Shown: positions 1-8,121, counted from the first letter of the stretch. The stretch is 46,726 nucleotides of DNA from JAKVJE01 sp047722305 (GCA_047722305.1 JBDNYM010000011.1:1-46726), one strand, 5' to 3'. Numbers and translations are program-made. The notes: generated by a model from the sequence alone, not told the origin.

Positions 1-85
1 CGAGCGGGGGGCCCGACCCCCCTGAGTGGCGCGGAGCCCCTGCGCGGGCGACGCTAACCTCAGGCCGGCCCCCCCCACCGCCGCC

Positions 86-115
86 CGCGGGCCCCGGGAG
101 AACCCGGAGCCCGCG
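86..115 (-). terminator. Possible terminator hairpin after the substrate-binding protein gene
   Basis: A 7-bp arm (86-92 with 109-115) and a 5-bp arm (94-98 with 103-107) form an almost continuous stem closed by a four-base loop at 99-102. The single mismatch becomes a G-U pair when read on the minus strand, which suggests the minus-strand transcript is the functional one. No T run follows, so this would be a U-less terminator of the kind common in actinobacteria. A second weaker G6/C6 stem lies at 6-22. The rest of 1-143 holds no gene I can recognise. Confidence 0.45.
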
Positions 116-143
116 TCCGCACTTCCAGCGGGAAGTCAGCTCA

Positions 144-1403
144 TCACAGCGAAGCCGTGATCTGCGACTGCCACGGAGTGTCGTTCTTCTTGGGCGTGCT
201 GGTCGTCTTGTAGAACGAGATGCTCGCCTTGGTCACGTCACCGTTGCTGTTGAAGTTGATGGGGCCGGACTCGCCTTCGTAGTCGATGTCCTTGCCATCC
301 TTGATCAGCTTGTAGCAGGCCTTGAAGCTCGTGCACTTCGTGCCGCCCTCGCTGACCTTCTTCAGGTTGTCGCGAATCTTGGTCCCGTCGGTGGACTTCG
401 CCTGGGCCGAGGCCAGGGCGATGACGTTCATCGCGTCGTACGACTCAGCGGCGTACGAGGTGGACTGCATCGACTTGCCGTAGGCCTTCTTGACCTGGGC
501 GGCGAACGCATCCGGGGCCTTCACGCCAGGCGTGGAGAACTGCATGCCCTTGATGTCGACCGAGTCGGTGTCGGTCATGATGCCGTTGTTGCCGTCAGTG
601 CCGTACACCTTGTCGAAGGAGTAGTTGTTCTGCTGCAGCGTGGCGGCGATGGCCTTGATCTCGTCGAACGAGATCACCACCAGGGCGTCGGGGTTCGGCG
701 CCAGGACGCTGCTGACCTCGGTGTTGAGGTTGGCGGAGTTCGGGGTGAACGGCACGTCGGCCGCCACGTTGACGCCCTGCGCCTTGAGCGTGGCGGTGAC
801 CTGCTTGTTGAGCCCCTGGCCGTACGCCTCGTTCATGTACAGGACGGAGACCGTCTTATGGCCGTCCTGCACGATCTTGTTGCCGAGCGCGTTGCCCTGC
901 AGCAGGTCGGAGGGGACCGTGCGCCAGAAGTAGTGATCCGGGTTCTGCTTGGACGTGGTCAGCGTGGGGTCGGTGGCCGCCGGCGACACGAAGGGGGTCT
1001 TCGCATCGGTCAGCTGGTTGAACACCGTCTTGACCACGGCGGACGACTCGGGGGCCAGGAACGCCGTGTTCCCGGACGACAGCAGAGACTTCGCCGAAGA
1101 CGAGGCCACGTCCGTCGTGGTGTCGCCCGAGTCTTTGATCGTCAGCTTGACTTTGAAGCCGGCGTCGTTGATCTGCTGCGCAGCCAGCTTCGCACCGCCC
1201 ACGGCCGCCGGACCGAGCTGGGCCAGCGAGCCGGTCAGCGGCAGGATGGCGCCGACCTTCAGCGTGTCGCTGCCGCCCGAGCTGGATCCCCCAGAGGAAC
1301 ACGCAGCGAGCAGCAGAGCCGCCGCACCCACGGCGGTCAATTTGATTCCCAGCGAGGCTGCCCGCGAGCGACCCTCCAGGAAGTGTTTCCCTTCTCCGGA
1401 CAT
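144..1403 (-). CDS. Branched-chain amino-acid type ABC transporter substrate-binding lipoprotein
   Basis: A 419-residue extracytoplasmic solute receptor of the periplasmic-binding-protein type I fold (the LivJ/LivK-like family). It should bind an amino acid, amide or similar small ligand outside the membrane and deliver it to an ABC permease. The N-terminus has a basic stretch, a hydrophobic segment (about 20-34) and the lipobox LLAAC, with Cys35 as the acylated residue, followed by a Gly/Ser linker. The mature part opens with LKVGAILPLTGSLA, typical of the family. Two Cys near residues 330-340 could form a disulfide. The ATG start has AAGGAG four bases upstream. No permease or ATPase gene lies beside it, so it is an orphan receptor here, although the window edge is close. 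The ligand cannot be told from sequence. Confidence 0.9.
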   Translation of the reverse strand: MSGEGKHFLEGRSRAASLGIKLTAVGAAALLLAACSSGGSSSGGSDTLKVGAILPLTGSLAQLGPAAVGGAKLAAQQINDAGFKVKLTIKDSGDTTTDVASSSAKSLLSSGNTAFLAPESSAVVKTVFNQLTDAKTPFVSPAATDPTLTTSKQNPDHYFWRTVPSDLLQGNALGNKIVQDGHKTVSVLYMNEAYGQGLNKQVTATLKAQGVNVAADVPFTPNSANLNTEVSSVLAPNPDALVVISFDEIKAIAATLQQNNYSFDKVYGTDGNNGIMTDTDSVDIKGMQFSTPGVKAPDAFAAQVKKAYGKSMQSTSYAAESYDAMNVIALASAQAKSTDGTKIRDNLKKVSEGGTKCTSFKACYKLIKDGKDIDYEGESGPINFNSNGDVTKASISFYKTTSTPKKNDTPWQSQITASL

Positions 1404-1560
1404 AATGCTCCTTCATCACACACACAGCGACTGAGCTGTGCCTTGATGACAGGCTAGTGAAGGCGCCCTGTCCCCTGTGATACAGCGGTGTTTCCAATGC
1501 GTTACACAACATGGGGACGGCGGGAGACCGCATGAATTGCGGAAAGCCAGGCGGGAAACT
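1404..1560 (-). other. Upstream region of the substrate-binding protein gene, no clear promoter
   Basis: This stretch between the groES terminator and the lipoprotein gene contains no gene. I looked for paired -35/-10 hexamers on the minus strand and found only isolated weak -10-like words (TATCAC and TAGCCT at 1451-1456) without a matching -35. The groES terminator upstream means the lipoprotein gene should have its own promoter here. Confidence 0.4.
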
Positions 1561-1563
1561 CGC

Positions 1564-1604
1564 AAAAACGCCGAACGGGGGCCGGCCCGCAGGCCGACCC
1601 CCGT
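1564..1604 (-). terminator. Rho-independent terminator of groES
   Basis: Inverted repeat arms 1575-1587 and 1592-1604 form a 13-bp GC-rich stem with a four-base loop. The only irregular pair is a G-U wobble in the minus-strand RNA. Five T residues (A5 at 1564-1568 on the plus strand) follow a few bases downstream. It begins about 20 bases after the groES stop and separates groES from the lipoprotein gene. Confidence 0.87.
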
Positions 1605-1623
1605 AGGGTCTGAGCGGCGTCGC

Positions 1624-1917
1624 TCAGCCGACGATAGCCAGCAGGTCGCGAGCCGACAGCACCAGGTAGTCTTCGCCCTCGTACTTGAGCTCGGTCCCGC
1701 CGTACTTGCTGAACAGCACCTTGTCGCCCACCGTGACGTCGACGGGCACGCGGTTGCCCTTGTCGTCGATGCGGCCCGGGCCCACGGCGATGACCTCAGC
1801 GGTGGTGGGCTTCTCCTTCGCGGTGTCCGGGATGACCAGACCGGACTCGGTGGTCCGCTCGGTGTCAACGGGACGAACCACGACGCGATCCTCAAGCGGC
1901 TTGATTGAAACCGACAC
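1624..1917 (-). CDS. groES: Co-chaperonin GroES (Hsp10)
   Basis: A 97-residue protein with the whole GroES fold: SIKPLEDRVVVRPV at the N-terminus, the mobile-loop region around ERTTESGLVIPD, and a C-terminal YLVLSARDLLAIV. It forms the heptameric lid of the GroEL cage in the cytosol. The start chosen is GTG at 1917, because the GroES homology begins there and AGAGG lies a few bases upstream. A longer frame reaching back to 2013 would run into the promoter. Expression should be heat-inducible through the CIRCE operator just upstream. No groEL follows: the next gene is an unrelated lipoprotein behind a terminator, so groEL must lie elsewhere. Confidence 0.96.
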   Translation of the reverse strand: MSVSIKPLEDRVVVRPVDTERTTESGLVIPDTAKEKPTTAEVIAVGPGRIDDKGNRVPVDVTVGDKVLFSKYGGTELKYEGEDYLVLSARDLLAIVG

Positions 1918-1992
1918 TTCTGACCTCTTCTTTCTCACGCCTTCGCTGGGCTTGAAACAGTGCGCGCCCGCGAACTTCGGGTGCGGAACAAA

Positions 1993-2021
1993 ACTGTAGT
2001 CACGGGTTAGCACTCATGCAA
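1993..2021 (-). promoter_or_regulatory. groES promoter, TTGCAT-N17-TACAGT
   Basis: On the minus strand a -35 (TTGCAT, 2016-2021) and a -10 (TACAGT, 1993-1998) are separated by exactly 17 bases. The -35 lies inside the spacer of the CIRCE inverted repeat, so bound HrcA would cover the polymerase site. Transcription should begin near 1985, giving a leader of roughly 70 bases. Confidence 0.75.
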
Positions 2022-2033
2022 GCCGAGTGCTAA
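2007..2033. promoter_or_regulatory. CIRCE operator (HrcA binding site)
   Basis: A perfect match to the CIRCE consensus: TTAGCACTC (2007-2015), nine bases, GAGTGCTAA (2025-2033). This is the known operator of the heat-shock repressor HrcA. It begins one base beyond the tsaD stop codon and overlaps the -35 of groES. hrcA is not in this window. Confidence 0.97.
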
Positions 2034-2034
2034 A

Positions 2035-3111
2035 TCAGTGGACGCGTGCAGCCCCGGGAGCCTGGTAGACCTCGGTCACCGGCAGGGTCGAGTCAGCCGA
2101 GAAGCCGAGGTCCGAGGCCGGCTTGCCCGCCTGCACCAGCTGCGCGCCCAGCGACGCGATCATCGCCCCGTTGTCTGTGCACAGCGAGAGGTCCGGCACG
2201 GCCAGCTCCACGCCCTGCTCGGCGCAGCGGCGCTCCGCCTCCGTGCGCAGCGCCGCGTTGGCCACCACCCCGCCGCCCAGCAGCAGGCGCGGAACGCCCA
2301 GGTCGGCGCACGCCCACAGCGCCTTCGTGACCAGCACATCCACGACCGCGGCCTGGAAGCCGGCGGCCACATCCGCCATCGGGATGGGCTCGCCCGCCCG
2401 CTGGCGGCGCTCCACCCAGCGCGCGACCGCCGTCTTCAGCCCCGAGAACGAGAAGTCGTAGCGGTGACGGGGGAAGTCGCGCGGCAGAGTCAGCCCGCGC
2501 GGGAAGCGGATGGCGGTCGGATCGCCCGGCTCCGCCGCCCGCTGGATCTGCGGCCCGCCCGGGTAGGGCAGCCCGAGGATGCGCGCCACCTTGTCGAAGG
2601 CCTCGCCGGCGGCGTCGTCGATGGTCTCCCCCAGCAGGCGGACGTCGTCCACGAGATCGCGGACCAGCAGCAGGCTGGTGTGCCCGCCGGAGACCAGCAG
2701 CGCCACCGTCGGGACCGGCAGCTCCCCCGCATCCAGGATCTGGGCGCCGACGTGGCCGGCCAGGTGGTTGACCGCGTACAGGGGCTTGCCGGTCGCAACG
2801 GCCAGGCCCTTGGCCGCCCCCACCCCGACCATCAGCGCGCCGGCCAGGCCGGGGCCGGACGTGACCGCCAGGGCGTCGACCTCATCGAGCGTCAGCCGCG
2901 CCGTGTCGAGCGCCTCGCGCAGCACCGGGCCGATGGCCTGCACATGGGCGCGCGCCGCGATCTCGGGCACCACCCCGCCGAAGCGGGCGTGCTGGTCCAT
3001 TGACGACGACACGATGTTGGCCAGCAGCGACGTGCCCCGCACGATCCCGACGCTGGTCTCGTCGCACGACGACTCGATCCCCAGCACGACGGGCGACTGC
3101 ACGGTCCTCAC
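2035..3111 (-). CDS. tsaD: tRNA N6-adenosine threonylcarbamoyltransferase TsaD
   Basis: A 358-residue Kae1/TsaD family protein. It transfers the threonylcarbamoyl group from threonylcarbamoyl-AMP to A37 of ANN-decoding tRNAs, working with TsaB and TsaE, both encoded just upstream. Visible signatures are GIESSCDETS near residue 11, the VVPEIAARAH segment, the metal-binding HxxxH (His116, His120), the SGGHTS motif and a C-terminal CTDNGAMIA. The length is usual. The GTG start shares four bases (GTGA) with the rimI stop, so translation is probably coupled. It is the last gene of the glmS-tsaD chain; its stop abuts the groES CIRCE element. Confidence 0.96.
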   Translation of the reverse strand: MRTVQSPVVLGIESSCDETSVGIVRGTSLLANIVSSSMDQHARFGGVVPEIAARAHVQAIGPVLREALDTARLTLDEVDALAVTSGPGLAGALMVGVGAAKGLAVATGKPLYAVNHLAGHVGAQILDAGELPVPTVALLVSGGHTSLLLVRDLVDDVRLLGETIDDAAGEAFDKVARILGLPYPGGPQIQRAAEPGDPTAIRFPRGLTLPRDFPRHRYDFSFSGLKTAVARWVERRQRAGEPIPMADVAAGFQAAVVDVLVTKALWACADLGVPRLLLGGGVVANAALRTEAERRCAEQGVELAVPDLSLCTDNGAMIASLGAQLVQAGKPASDLGFSADSTLPVTEVYQAPGAARVH

Positions 3112-3623
3112 CGAGACTCCTCCGGCTCTTCGAAGGCGACGGCCTCCGCCCGCATCACGAGCGCGTCCACGTCGCCGGGCTGATAGTACCGCGGGCGCCG
3201 GCCCACGGTCTCGAAACCGGCCTGCTGGTACAGCGCGATGGCGGGCGCGTTGTCGACCCGCACCTCCAGGAACACGAGGCGGGCGCCGCGCGCCGCGGCC
3301 GCCTGTCCGAGCTGCCGCAGCAGGCGCATCCCCAGGCCGCGGCGACGGGCCGAGGGATGGACGCCGAGGCTCAGGATGTCGGCCTCCTGCCCGCCTCGCG
3401 CCGACAGCACGGCGCCCCAGGCGAGCAGGACGGTCGGCTCGGCCGATCCGTCATCCCCGTCGGTCGCATCGTCGTTCCCGTCGACCGCGAGCGCGACCGT
3501 GTCCCGGTCGGCGAGAGTCTGAGCGAGCAGTGCCTCGCCCCAAGGGGCCTCGGGGAAGCAGACGCGCTCCAGGGCGGCGAGCGCGGGGGCGTCCGCGGGG
3601 GTCGCGGGGCGCAGGGAGCTCAC
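3108..3623 (-). CDS. rimI: GNAT N-acetyltransferase, RimI-like
   Basis: A 171-residue GNAT-fold acetyltransferase. RimI acetylates the N-terminal alanine of ribosomal protein S18. In actinobacteria RimI-like proteins sit beside tsaB and tsaD, as here, and may have wider targets. The acetyl-CoA loop is visible as SARRRGLG (about 91-98) after the ILSLGVHP strand, and ALYQQAGFE is the usual motif B. An unusual Asp/Gly-rich insertion lies at about residues 48-62. The start is GTG at 3623, overlapping the tsaB stop by four bases. An alternative upstream start would lie inside tsaB and has no homology. Function by family and context; the exact substrate is inferred. Confidence 0.88.
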   Translation of the reverse strand: MSSLRPATPADAPALAALERVCFPEAPWGEALLAQTLADRDTVALAVDGNDDATDGDDGSAEPTVLLAWGAVLSARGGQEADILSLGVHPSARRRGLGMRLLRQLGQAAAARGARLVFLEVRVDNAPAIALYQQAGFETVGRRPRYYQPGDVDALVMRAEAVAFEEPEESR

Positions 3624-4252
3624 TGCAGAACGGTCTTCGGCACCGCCGCCGAGACATCCGGCGAACGCACGTAGATCGGCGCCGTTCCGCGCACCGGGCC
3701 GCCGGCGAGCAGCCGAGCCGCGGCGACCCGGCCGATCCAGCCGGCCTCCGGGTCCGCCGTGGCGCAGTCCGCCGCCGCCTCCGGGTCCAGCTCGGCCTGG
3801 GGGGCGACCGTCGTGGGGACGGCCGCCGCCGGCGTCCCGGCCGCATCCAGCCCGGTGTAGCTGGTGATGAACCACTCGCGACGGCGGGCATCCCGCACCA
3901 CTCGCAGCGGCAGGGCGGCTCCCTCCGCGACGGCCCGAGCGGCGATCGCGTCGTGGCTCGGCACGCCGAGAAGGCGCGCCTCCGCCCCGAGCGCGAACGC
4001 GACCCCGGCCGCGATGCCGACCCGCAGACCGGTGAACGGCCCCGGCCCGACGCCGCAGGCCACGGCGTCGATCTCTGTCGCGGACACGCCGGCCTCGGCC
4101 AGGACCCCCTGCACCAGCGTCCCGATCACCTCGGCGTGGCTGCGGGCGTTCCGGTCGGCGCGCTCGGCGAGCACGCGCGCCGGCGCCCCCGCCGCGGCGC
4201 GCACCACGGCCACCGCGGTTCCGGCGGACGAATCGATCGACAGCACCAGCAT
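3620..4252 (-). CDS. tsaB: tRNA threonylcarbamoyladenosine biosynthesis protein TsaB
   Basis: A 210-residue non-catalytic paralogue of TsaD that dimerises with it and organises the t6A-forming complex. The ASKHA fold is shown by LVLSIDSSAGTAVAV at the start, the SHAEVI segment, and GVGPGPFTGLRVG at about residues 65-80. It lacks the HxxxH metal site of TsaD, as expected. The ATG at 4252 shares one base with the tsaE stop (TGATG). It stands between tsaE and rimI in a t6A gene set; the enzyme making the threonylcarbamoyl-AMP (TsaC) is not in the window. Confidence 0.95.
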   Translation of the reverse strand: MLVLSIDSSAGTAVAVVRAAAGAPARVLAERADRNARSHAEVIGTLVQGVLAEAGVSATEIDAVACGVGPGPFTGLRVGIAAGVAFALGAEARLLGVPSHDAIAARAVAEGAALPLRVVRDARRREWFITSYTGLDAAGTPAAAVPTTVAPQAELDPEAAADCATADPEAGWIGRVAAARLLAGGPVRGTAPIYVRSPDVSAAVPKTVLQ

Positions 4253-4815
4253 CAGGACGCCTCCCCCGCCGCATCCCCCGCGGAACGCAGCGCTTCGTTC
4301 AGGGCGGCCGATACCCGCACGGCCAGCTGCGGGGCGCCGTGGTCGCGCACCTCCGCCAGGCGCTCCTCCGGGGCGTCCAGCGGCGCATCGTCGTCCGGGC
4401 CGCCGGGGCGGCGGACGATCACCAGCTCGCACCAGGCGTCGGCGAGCGCCGACACGAACGGCGCGCCCCACTCCACCACGGTCACCGCCTCGGCCGGTTC
4501 GAGGCCGAGATCGTCGAGCTCCAGCGCGTCGTGCAGCCGGTAGGCATCGACGTGCACCAGCGGCACCCCGCCGGCGGCCGGGTGCGTGCTGGCCAGCACG
4601 AACGTCGGGCTGGTCACCGCCTCCCGCACGCCCATGCCCTTCCCGATGCCCCGGGCGAGGGTGGTCTTGCCGGCTCCGAGCTCGCCGGTCAGCACCAGCA
4701 CGTCCCCGGCGCGCAACACGGCCCCGAGCCGACGGCCGACGGCCTCCATGGCCTCGGGGTCCGGGATGCGGACGGGCGCGCTCGGCGGGGCTGGATCCAG
4801 CGGGGCGGCGTTCAT
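4252..4815 (-). CDS. tsaE: tRNA threonylcarbamoyladenosine biosynthesis ATPase TsaE
   Basis: A 187-residue P-loop ATPase that powers turnover of the TsaBDE complex. The Walker A GELGAGKTT is at residues 44-52, SPTFVL at 69-74, the HVDAYRL segment at 88-94 and the VVEWG motif near 123, all diagnostic for the family. The C-terminal 30 residues are a variable tail. The ATG at 4815 overlaps the alr stop by four bases (ATGA). Confidence 0.95.
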   Translation of the reverse strand: MNAAPLDPAPPSAPVRIPDPEAMEAVGRRLGAVLRAGDVLVLTGELGAGKTTLARGIGKGMGVREAVTSPTFVLASTHPAAGGVPLVHVDAYRLHDALELDDLGLEPAEAVTVVEWGAPFVSALADAWCELVIVRRPGGPDDDAPLDAPEERLAEVRDHGAPQLAVRVSAALNEALRSAGDAAGEAS

Positions 4816-5918
4816 CGGGGCAGTGCCCCGGTGTACACGCGCGGGCAACGGGCGCCCATGCGCGTCACGATCTCGTAGTCGATGGTGTCGGCCGCCGCCG
4901 CCCAGTCGGAAGCCGACGGCTCCCCGCGCTGCGGATCCCCGAACAGCACCACCTCGTCGCCGATGTGCACCGGGTCGTCGCCGACGTCCACCAGCAGCTG
5001 GTCCATGGCCACCCGGCCGGCGATGCGGTAGCGGCGCCCGTTCAGCAGTACTTCGGCCCGGTTGGATGCGGCCCGCGGCACTCCGTCGGCGTAGCCGAAC
5101 GGGACCAGCGCCAGCGTGGTCTCGCGGGGCGTGCGGTAGGTGTACCCGTACGACACCCCGGTGCCGGCCGGCACGCGCTTGGTCTGGGCGATGTGGCCGC
5201 TGACGCGCATCACCGGGGTCAGGCCCAGGTCGGCGCTGGTGCGGCGGTCCGGCGACAGCCCGTAGATGCCGATGCCCACCCGCACCATGTCGTAGCGGGC
5301 CTCGGGGCGGTCGAAAGCGACCTGGGTGGCGGCCAGGTGGCGCAGCTCGGGATGGATGCCGCGGTCGGCCGCCTGCGCGAGCGCCGCCTCGAACACGCGC
5401 CGCTGCTCGTCGTCGTCGGCCGGGCTGGTGTTGGACAGGTGCGAGAAGATGCCGCAGACGTGGATGCGGCCGGCATGCTGCAGCCGGGCCGCCGTGGAGA
5501 GGAACTCGTCCCATTGCTCCGGACTGGACCCGTTGCGGGACAGGCCGGTATCGATCATGAGCTGCACGTTGCGGGCCCCGGCGTCGGCCGCGGCCTCCAG
5601 CTGCCCGGCATACGACAGGCCCACGTCGATCCCGTTCCAGGCGGCGGCACGGAAGTCGCAGCCCGGCTCGAACTGCCAGGCCAGCACCGGGGCGGTGATA
5701 CCGGCGCCGCGCAGCTCCAGCGCCTCCCCCATGGTCACGACGCCCAGCCAGTCGGCGCCGCCCGCGACGGCCGCCTGAGCGATCGGCACCGCCCCGTGGC
5801 CGAAAGCATCCGCCTTCACCACCGCCAGCAGCCGGGCGGGGGCGACCCGCTCCCGCAGCCGGCGGACATTGCTCCGGCAGGCCTCCAGGTCGATGCGGAT
5901 CTCGCGCAGCGCGCTCAT
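4812..5918 (-). CDS. alr: Alanine racemase
   Basis: A 368-residue fold-type III PLP enzyme that interconverts L- and D-alanine for peptidoglycan. The PLP lysine is Lys35 in AVVKADAFGHG, and the opposing catalytic tyrosine lies in VSYGYTY (about 255-261). The C-terminal barrel carries the GRVAMDQLLVDV motif. Length is standard. The ATG start overlaps the acpS stop by four bases. Close linkage to tsaE is common in actinobacteria and does not imply a shared pathway. Confidence 0.96.
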   Translation of the reverse strand: MSALREIRIDLEACRSNVRRLRERVAPARLLAVVKADAFGHGAVPIAQAAVAGGADWLGVVTMGEALELRGAGITAPVLAWQFEPGCDFRAAAWNGIDVGLSYAGQLEAAADAGARNVQLMIDTGLSRNGSSPEQWDEFLSTAARLQHAGRIHVCGIFSHLSNTSPADDDEQRRVFEAALAQAADRGIHPELRHLAATQVAFDRPEARYDMVRVGIGIYGLSPDRRTSADLGLTPVMRVSGHIAQTKRVPAGTGVSYGYTYRTPRETTLALVPFGYADGVPRAASNRAEVLLNGRRYRIAGRVAMDQLLVDVGDDPVHIGDEVVLFGDPQRGEPSASDWAAAADTIDYEIVTRMGARCPRVYTGALPR

Positions 5919-6271
5919 CGTTCTCCCTCCAATATCACGATCGCCGAGGCCAGCGGGTTCTCATGGGTGAGCGAGACGCTGGTCGCCGTCACGCCCCGAT
6001 CCGCGGCCGCCTGGGCCACGGCGCCGTGCAGCACCAGCCGGGGCGCGCCGTTGGCGTCGTCGGCCACTTCCACGTCACGGAACGCGAACCCGGGCACGTG
6101 CCGGAACGCCTTCAGGCATGCCTCCTTGGCCGCGAACCGGGCTGCCAGCGACTCCAGCCGACGGCCGCGCTCCGACTCGGCGAACAGCCGCGAGCGCAGG
6201 GCGGGCGTGCGTCCCATCGTCTGGGCGAACCGGGCGATGTTCACGTGGTCGATCCCCACCCCGACGATCAC
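5915..6271 (-). CDS. acpS: Holo-[acyl-carrier-protein] synthase
   Basis: A 118-residue phosphopantetheinyl transferase of the AcpS type. It moves 4'-phosphopantetheine from CoA to the conserved serine of acyl carrier protein, activating fatty-acid synthesis. The magnesium-binding Asp8 is in GVGIDHV, and the second acid is Glu50 in FAAKEACLKAF. The GTG start at 6271 overlaps the glmS stop (GTGA). Its CoA substrate links it loosely to the nearby coaA on the other strand. Confidence 0.95.
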   Translation of the reverse strand: MIVGVGIDHVNIARFAQTMGRTPALRSRLFAESERGRRLESLAARFAAKEACLKAFRHVPGFAFRDVEVADDANGAPRLVLHGAVAQAAADRGVTATSVSLTHENPLASAIVILEGER

Positions 6272-8115
6272 TCGACCGTCACGGACTTGGCCAGGTTGCG
6301 CGGCTGATCGACGTCGAGGCCCTTCGCCTCGGAGAGCTCCATGGCGAACACCTGCAGCGGCACCACCGCCAGGAACGGCGAGAACAGCGGCGACGCCAGC
6401 GGCACGGTGATCACGTCGTCCGCGTAGGGCAGCACGGCCGCGTCCCCGGCCTCGGCCACCGCGATGACCCGCGCGCCCCGCGCCCGAATCTCCTGGATGT
6501 TCGACAGCACCTTGGCGTGCAGCACCGGCGAGCGCCGGGGGCTCGGCATGAGCACGAACACCGGCAGGCCGGGCTCGATGAGCGCGATCGGGCCGTGCTT
6601 GAGCTCGCCGGCGGCGAATCCCTCGGCGTGGATGTAGGCGAGCTCCTTGAGCTTCAGCGCGCCCTCCAGAGCCACCGGGTAGAGGACGTTGCGGCCCAGG
6701 AACAGCACGGCCCGCGTGTCGGCCATCCAGTGCGCCATCTGGGGGATCTTCTTGACTGCGTCGAGCGTCTGGGTCACCTTGGCGGGCACCTGCTCCAGCT
6801 CGGCCGTCAGCGCGGCGATCCGGTCGGCGGGCAGCGTCCCGCGCAGCCGGGCCAGGTGCAGTCCCAGCACGTACAGGGCCGCGACCTGGGCCAGGAACGC
6901 CTTGGTGGAGGCGACGGCGACCTCAGGACCCGCATGCGTGTAGATGACGGCGTCCGACTCGCGGGCGATGGTGGCCCCCTGCGTGTTGCAGATGGCCAGG
7001 ACGCGGGCGCGGTGCTCCTGCGCGTAGCGAATGGCCATCAGCGTGTCCATGGTCTCGCCCGACTGCGAGACGGCCACGATCAGCGTGTGGTCACCGATCA
7101 CCGGGTCGCGATAGCGGAACTCGTGCGAGAGCTGCACATCCACCGGCACGCCCGTCCACTGCTCCAGGGCGTAGCTGGCCGTCATCCCGGCGTAGCTGGC
7201 CGTGCCGCAGGCGATGACGATGATGCGGTCGATGCCGGCCAGCGTCGCGTCGTCGATGCCGAGGCCGGGCAGGCTGACCGCACCGTCGCGCAGTCGCCCG
7301 CGCAGGGTGTCGGCGACGGCCATGGGCTCGTCCGCGATCTCCTTGGCCATGAACGACGGCCAGCCGCCCTTCTCGGCGGCGGAGGCGTCCCACTCGACCT
7401 CGAACGGCTCCGGCGCCACCGGGGTGCCGTCGAAGTCGGTGACCGTGATGTCGTGGGCGGTCAGGACGACCATCTGGTCCTGGCCGATCGCCAGCGCATG
7501 GGTGGTGTGCGCGACGAACGCGGCCACGTCGGAGGCGAGGAAGTTCTCGCCGTCGCCGACCCCGATCACCAGCGGCGAGTTGCGGCGGGCGCCGACGACC
7601 ACGCCGGGCTCGTCCTGATGCACGGCCAGCAGCGTGAAGGCGCCGTCGAAGCGTCGCACCGCCGCGCGGAACGCCGCCGCCAGGTCGTGCAGCCGCGCGT
7701 ACTCGCGGCCGATCAGCACCGCCGCCACCTCGGTGTCGGTGTCGGAGACGAAATCGAAGCCCTCGGCGGTCAGCTCGGCCTTCAGCTCGGCGTAGTTCTC
7801 GATGATGCCGTTGTGGATGACCGCCAAGCGCCCATGGTCGCCCAGGTGCGGGTGTGCATTCGCATCGGTGGGGGCACCGTGCGTCGCCCACCGGGTGTGC
7901 CCCAGGCCGGTGTGGCCGGGCCGGAGGGGGTGCGCCTTGAGGTCCCGCACCAGCGTGTCGAGCTTGCCGGCGCGCTTCCGCACCTGCAGCTGCCCGTCAT
8001 CGGCGACGATCGCCACCCCGGCCGAGTCGTAGCCGCGGTACTCCAACCGTTTGAGCCCCGAGAGGAGAACCTGGAGGGTGTCGCCTGGGCCGGTATATCC
8101 GATGATTCCGCACAC
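6268..8115 (-). CDS. glmS: Glutamine-fructose-6-phosphate aminotransferase (isomerizing)
   Basis: A 615-residue enzyme that makes glucosamine-6-phosphate from fructose-6-phosphate and glutamine, the entry to amino-sugar synthesis. After removal of the initiator, Cys1 (CGIIGYTG) is the glutaminase nucleophile, which fixes the start at GTG 8115. The N-terminal glutaminase covers about 1-220 (YRGYDSAG, HTRWATHG). Two SIS sugar-isomerase domains follow, with SQSGETMDT and AEGFAAGELKHGP, ending in QPRNLAKSVTVE. It heads a seven-gene overlapping chain down to tsaD. A -10 hexamer six bases upstream suggests a leaderless mRNA. No glmS ribozyme or long leader is present. Confidence 0.97.
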   Translation of the reverse strand: MCGIIGYTGPGDTLQVLLSGLKRLEYRGYDSAGVAIVADDGQLQVRKRAGKLDTLVRDLKAHPLRPGHTGLGHTRWATHGAPTDANAHPHLGDHGRLAVIHNGIIENYAELKAELTAEGFDFVSDTDTEVAAVLIGREYARLHDLAAAFRAAVRRFDGAFTLLAVHQDEPGVVVGARRNSPLVIGVGDGENFLASDVAAFVAHTTHALAIGQDQMVVLTAHDITVTDFDGTPVAPEPFEVEWDASAAEKGGWPSFMAKEIADEPMAVADTLRGRLRDGAVSLPGLGIDDATLAGIDRIIVIACGTASYAGMTASYALEQWTGVPVDVQLSHEFRYRDPVIGDHTLIVAVSQSGETMDTLMAIRYAQEHRARVLAICNTQGATIARESDAVIYTHAGPEVAVASTKAFLAQVAALYVLGLHLARLRGTLPADRIAALTAELEQVPAKVTQTLDAVKKIPQMAHWMADTRAVLFLGRNVLYPVALEGALKLKELAYIHAEGFAAGELKHGPIALIEPGLPVFVLMPSPRRSPVLHAKVLSNIQEIRARGARVIAVAEAGDAAVLPYADDVITVPLASPLFSPFLAVVPLQVFAMELSEAKGLDVDQPRNLAKSVTVE

Positions 8116-8121
8116 ATGGGG

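Noticed and set aside
6..22. G6/C6 inverted repeat at the left edge
   Set aside because: Homopolymeric arms of six bases are expected by chance in this GC-rich flank, and its context is cut off by the window edge.
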